64,000 bases of DNA from Myxococcus hansupus. Its GTDB lineage: Bacteria > Myxococcota > Myxococcia > Myxococcales > Myxococcaceae. The notes below the pieces were generated by a model. The model saw only the letters and a list, made by a program, of their open reading frames with translations, did not search any database and was not told where the DNA came from. The position numbers and the translations under genes were made by a program. Below are positions 61,380 through 64,000 of this stretch, piece by piece. Where the stretch lies: NCBI RefSeq assembly GCF_000280925.3, contig NZ_CP012109.1, positions 7,398,501 to 7,462,500 of the forward strand, read 5' to 3'. Position 1 is the stretch's first letter, and each line of letters begins with the position of its first letter.

Positions 61380-62303
61380 ATGGAAGAAGTGCGGGAAACC
61401 TGGCCTCGCGACCACGGTCGCTTCGAACTGATGTCCCGGCTCGGGCGCGGTGGCATGGCGGAGGTGTTTCTCGCGCACATGAAGCAGGGCCCGCATGCGG
61501 GCGAGCACGTGGCCGTCAAACGCGTGCGGCCCGAACGCCTGCGCGACCCCGAGGCCCACGAGCAGCTCCTGCATGAGGCTGAACTCGCCCGCTGCCTGCG
61601 CCACCCCTACATCGTGGGCTTCGTGGAGTACGGCGAGCTGCCGGACGGCGGCTACCTCGCGCTGGAGCTGGTGGAGGGGCCCGACCTGGGGCGCGTGCTC
61701 GCGCGGTGCCGCCGCCGCCGCATCGAGCTGCCCATCGACATCTCCGTGCTCATCGTCCGGCAGGTGCTGGAGGCCCTCGCGCACGCGCACCATGCCGTCA
61801 GCACCACGGGCCGCCCGCTGGGCGTGGTGCACTGTGACGTGTCCCCTCACAACGTGCTGCTGTCCCGCACGGGTGAGGTGAAGCTGACGGACTTCGGCGT
61901 GGCGCGCTCCCGCGCGGGCGCGGTGAAGGACATCCGGCGGTTGGGCAAGCAGCACTACCGCTCCCCCGAGCTGCTCGCGGGCGACGTGTCCGTGGCGGTG
62001 GACCTGTGGGCCACCGCGGTGCTGCTCTACGAGCTGCTGGCATTGGAATCACCCTTCCCCTCCGGGCCCGAGGAGCAGGTGGAGTCCTCCATCCGCGGAG
62101 GCAGGGTGACGCCGGTGCGCATGCGGGTGCCCCAGGTGTCCGACGCGCTGGCGCTGGTGCTGGACCGCGCCCTGGCGCCCGTGCCGTCCCAGCGCTTCAG
62201 CTCCGCGGAGCAGTTCGCCCGAGCCCTCGCGCCGCTGAGCGACGACCGCGTGGCCACGCCCCTGGCCGTGGCCGCCGTGGTGCGCGGGCTGATGGAGACC
62301 TGA
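61380..62303 (+). CDS. Eukaryote-like serine/threonine protein kinase
   Basis: This is a 307-residue cytoplasmic kinase with no membrane segment. It has Gly loop GRGGMAEVF, ATP-binding K47 in HVAVKRV, catalytic loop HCDVSPHN (D153, a non-RD 'HCD' form common in myxobacterial kinases), DFG at 171-173, and activation/P+1 segment KQHYRSPE. It is placed 2 bases after the PilZ gene and probably co-transcribed, suggesting joint control by c-di-GMP and phosphorylation, though that link is inference. It converges with sbcC, 14 bases apart. Confidence 0.92.
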   Translation: MEEVRETWPRDHGRFELMSRLGRGGMAEVFLAHMKQGPHAGEHVAVKRVRPERLRDPEAHEQLLHEAELARCLRHPYIVGFVEYGELPDGGYLALELVEGPDLGRVLARCRRRRIELPIDISVLIVRQVLEALAHAHHAVSTTGRPLGVVHCDVSPHNVLLSRTGEVKLTDFGVARSRAGAVKDIRRLGKQHYRSPELLAGDVSVAVDLWATAVLLYELLALESPFPSGPEEQVESSIRGGRVTPVRMRVPQVSDALALVLDRALAPVPSQRFSSAEQFARALAPLSDDRVATPLAVAAVVRGLMET

Positions 62304-62317
62304 GCCCGCGCGGCCCT

Positions 62318-64000
62318 TCACGCCACCTGATGGCCCACGGCGGGGGGCACCATGCCCAGGTCGCCCTCCACCACCAGCCGGCTGCGCCCGCCGCCCTGTT
62401 TCACCACCCGCACCTGCACGCCGATGCGCTCGGCCATGCCGCTGACGTGGGAGATGATGCCCACCTGCCGGCCCGTGGCCTGGAGCGCGTCCAGCGTGGC
62501 CAGGGCCACCTCCAGCGTCTCCGGGTCCAACGTGCCGAAGCCCTCGTCGATGAAGAGCGTCTCGACCTGGGTCGTCTCCGAGGAGAGGGACGCGAGCCCC
62601 AGCGCGAGCGCGAGCGACACCAGGAAGCTCTCGCCACCCGACAGGCTGGCCACGCTGCGGACCTCGTCGCCCATGTCTCCGTCCACCACCTGGAGGTCCA
62701 GGTCGTGCCCGGGCACGCGCATCAACCGGTAGCGCCGCGCCAGCTCACGCAGGTGCGCGTTGGCATGCAGCAGCAGGGCGTCCAACGTGAGGCTCTGGGC
62801 GAAGACCTTGAAGCGCTTGCCGTCATGCGAGCCGATGAGGTCGCCCAACACCTTCCACACCTCCGCCGCGCGGCGGCCTTCCTCCAGGGCCGCCGCTTCG
62901 GCGCCATGCCGCGACCTCGCGCGGTCGTCGGCTTCCAGACGCGCCTTCAAGGTGGCCTCGGCGTGACGGCGCACCTCGGTTTCCGCGCGCAATCGCGCAC
63001 AGGCCTCGCCCGCCTCCTGCTCCGACAACGCGGGAGCGCCCGAGGCCTCATGCCGCGCGCGCTGCTCGCCGCGCTCCGCCAGCACCGCGGCGGCCTGGGC
63101 GAGCGCCTCACGCAACGCGGCCAGGGCCCGCGTCTCCGATTCGAGCCAGGCCGCGTCGTAGGCCAGCAGCGCTCGCACGGCCTCCAGCGTGGTGCCTCGC
63201 GTGGCGAGCCGAGCCGCCAACGCGGTGGCCTCGGACTCTCGCAGGGACAAGGCCTCCGCCCGGGTGCGAACGGCGTCCTCGGCGCGGGCCGTGGCGACCT
63301 GCACCGCCTGCTTCGCCGCCTCGGCGTGCTCACGGGCCCGCTCGAACGCGGACTCCGTGGCGTCCAGCCGCGACTGCAGCTCGGCGCGGACCTCGGCCGT
63401 GGGGCGGCCTTGCAGCAGCGCCGCGCGGGCACGGGCCAGCTCGCCGCGCTCCTGCTCCTTGCGGGCGGCGAAGGCCTGGTGCTCCTCGGCGTGCCGGGCG
63501 CTCACCTCCATCAACCCCTGCGCCCGGGCGCGATGCCGCTGCTCCTCGGCCTCGCGCGCTTCGGCCTTCTGCCGCGCGTCCTCCTTGCCCTTCCACATCA
63601 CCACGCGCTCGCCGCACTTGCGGCGGAAGGTGGCCGGGTCGTCCTCCAGCTTGCGGTCCCAACCCGCGTCCGCGGTGAAGACGGGTGACACCTCCGCGAG
63701 GACCTGCCGCAGCGTCTGCTCGGCGGCCTCGAGCCGGGCGTGAATCTCCTTGAGCACCGTCTCCGCGCGAGCCAGCATCTCCTCGGCCTGACGCAGCGCC
63801 TCCGCCGCCACCTCGCGCCGCATGCGCTGCGTCTCCAGCGCCGCGCGAGCGTCGCGTGCCGTCCGGGCGCGGGACTCGGCCGCCTGCTCTTCGTCCTTCA
63901 GCGCCGCGAGCCGCTCCGAGACCTCGACGCGCTCCGCGTCCAGCCAGGAACCCGCCAACGGCGAACCGCCAGTCGCGGGCGGCTCGGTCGCATCGGAGCC
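62318..64000 (-). CDS. sbcC: SbcC-like nuclease ATPase subunit (partial, N-terminus outside window)
   Basis: The reading frame is open to the right edge, so only the C-terminal 561 residues are present. A very long coiled coil (Arg/Glu/Ala-rich heptads) is followed by the ABC signature LSGGESFLVSLALALGL, Walker B LFIDEGFGTLDPETLEV and the H-loop GIISHVSGM. This is the SbcC/Rad50 C-terminal lobe. With SbcD it forms a nuclease that opens hairpins and processes double-strand breaks. The Walker A part and sbcD, if present, lie beyond 64000. Confidence 0.9.
   Translation of the reverse strand, partial: GSDATEPPATGGSPLAGSWLDAERVEVSERLAALKDEEQAAESRARTARDARAALETQRMRREVAAEALRQAEEMLARAETVLKEIHARLEAAEQTLRQVLAEVSPVFTADAGWDRKLEDDPATFRRKCGERVVMWKGKEDARQKAEAREAEEQRHRARAQGLMEVSARHAEEHQAFAARKEQERGELARARAALLQGRPTAEVRAELQSRLDATESAFERAREHAEAAKQAVQVATARAEDAVRTRAEALSLRESEATALAARLATRGTTLEAVRALLAYDAAWLESETRALAALREALAQAAAVLAERGEQRARHEASGAPALSEQEAGEACARLRAETEVRRHAEATLKARLEADDRARSRHGAEAAALEEGRRAAEVWKVLGDLIGSHDGKRFKVFAQSLTLDALLLHANAHLRELARRYRLMRVPGHDLDLQVVDGDMGDEVRSVASLSGGESFLVSLALALGLASLSSETTQVETLFIDEGFGTLDPETLEVALATLDALQATGRQVGIISHVSGMAERIGVQVRVVKQGGGRSRLVVEGDLGMVPPAVGHQVA

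Overview
The window is high-GC myxobacterial chromosome, most likely Myxococcaceae (Myxococcus, Corallococcus or a close relative). The lineage call rests on several families typical of the group: a DUF2378 protein (18.7 kb), a TIGR02270-type protein (35 kb), a PilZ-family protein of the TIGR02266 type (60.5 kb), a TSP3/VWA lipoprotein resembling gliding protein CglD (57-60 kb), and a eukaryote-like Ser/Thr kinase (61.4 kb). Other support is the many lipoproteins with Cys-rich tails and the very high third-position GC. No tRNA, rRNA, IS element or CRISPR array was seen.

Layout. 0-3.6 kb: a minus-strand triad of a Tat-exported DUF1501 protein, a lipoprotein and a DUF1549-like Cys-rich protein. 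3.8-8.9 kb: a DUF420 membrane protein, then a tightly overlapping red-light operon (bphO, bacteriophytochrome, receiver, receiver-kinase). 9-20.8 kb: subtilisin-like lipoprotein, Lhr helicase, a LodB/halogenase-like flavoprotein preceded by a translationally coupled 33-codon ORF and twin palindromes, an orphan ABC ATPase, DUF2378 and a hybrid kinase. 21-29 kb: a cysteine synthase-like enzyme, then a small Cys-rich exported protein and a Cus/Czc-type RND efflux operon. 29-35.6 kb: an amidase, then a polymorphic-toxin/T6SS-accessory block. This holds a PAAR-like DUF4150 protein and a DUF6484 protein on the plus strand, converging on an operon of TIGR02270-ketosynthase fusion, AHH nuclease, DUF1629-type immunity and Imm49-type immunity. 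35.7-46 kb: Rieske oxygenase, Csp-like copper storage protein, copper P-type ATPase, ClC channel, an MbnH/MbnP pair, a GIY-YIG protein and a CorE-like (ECF44) sigma factor. 46-54 kb: sulfur amino-acid genes (aspartokinase-homoserine dehydrogenase, two trans-sulfuration PLP enzymes, MetNIQ). 54-64 kb: MBL-fold protein, M14 peptidase, CglD-like lipoprotein, PilZ protein, Ser/Thr kinase and the C-terminal part of SbcC.

How the genes work together. Copper functions recur between 22 and 46 kb: RND efflux, P-type ATPase, storage protein, MbnP/MbnH, and a sigma factor carrying a CxC linker motif and a Cys-rich tail. They plausibly form one copper regulon, although they sit in several transcription units. 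The methionine block carries two separate cis-regulatory signals. One is a SAM-I/IV-clan riboswitch placed exactly at the predicted 5' end of the aspartokinase transcript. The other is a short Met/Cys-rich upstream ORF before metN.

Two genes, the TIGR02270-ketosynthase fusion and the ClC channel, are each interrupted by what looks like a single missing G in a G6-G7 tract. They are either homopolymer sequence errors or real frameshifts.
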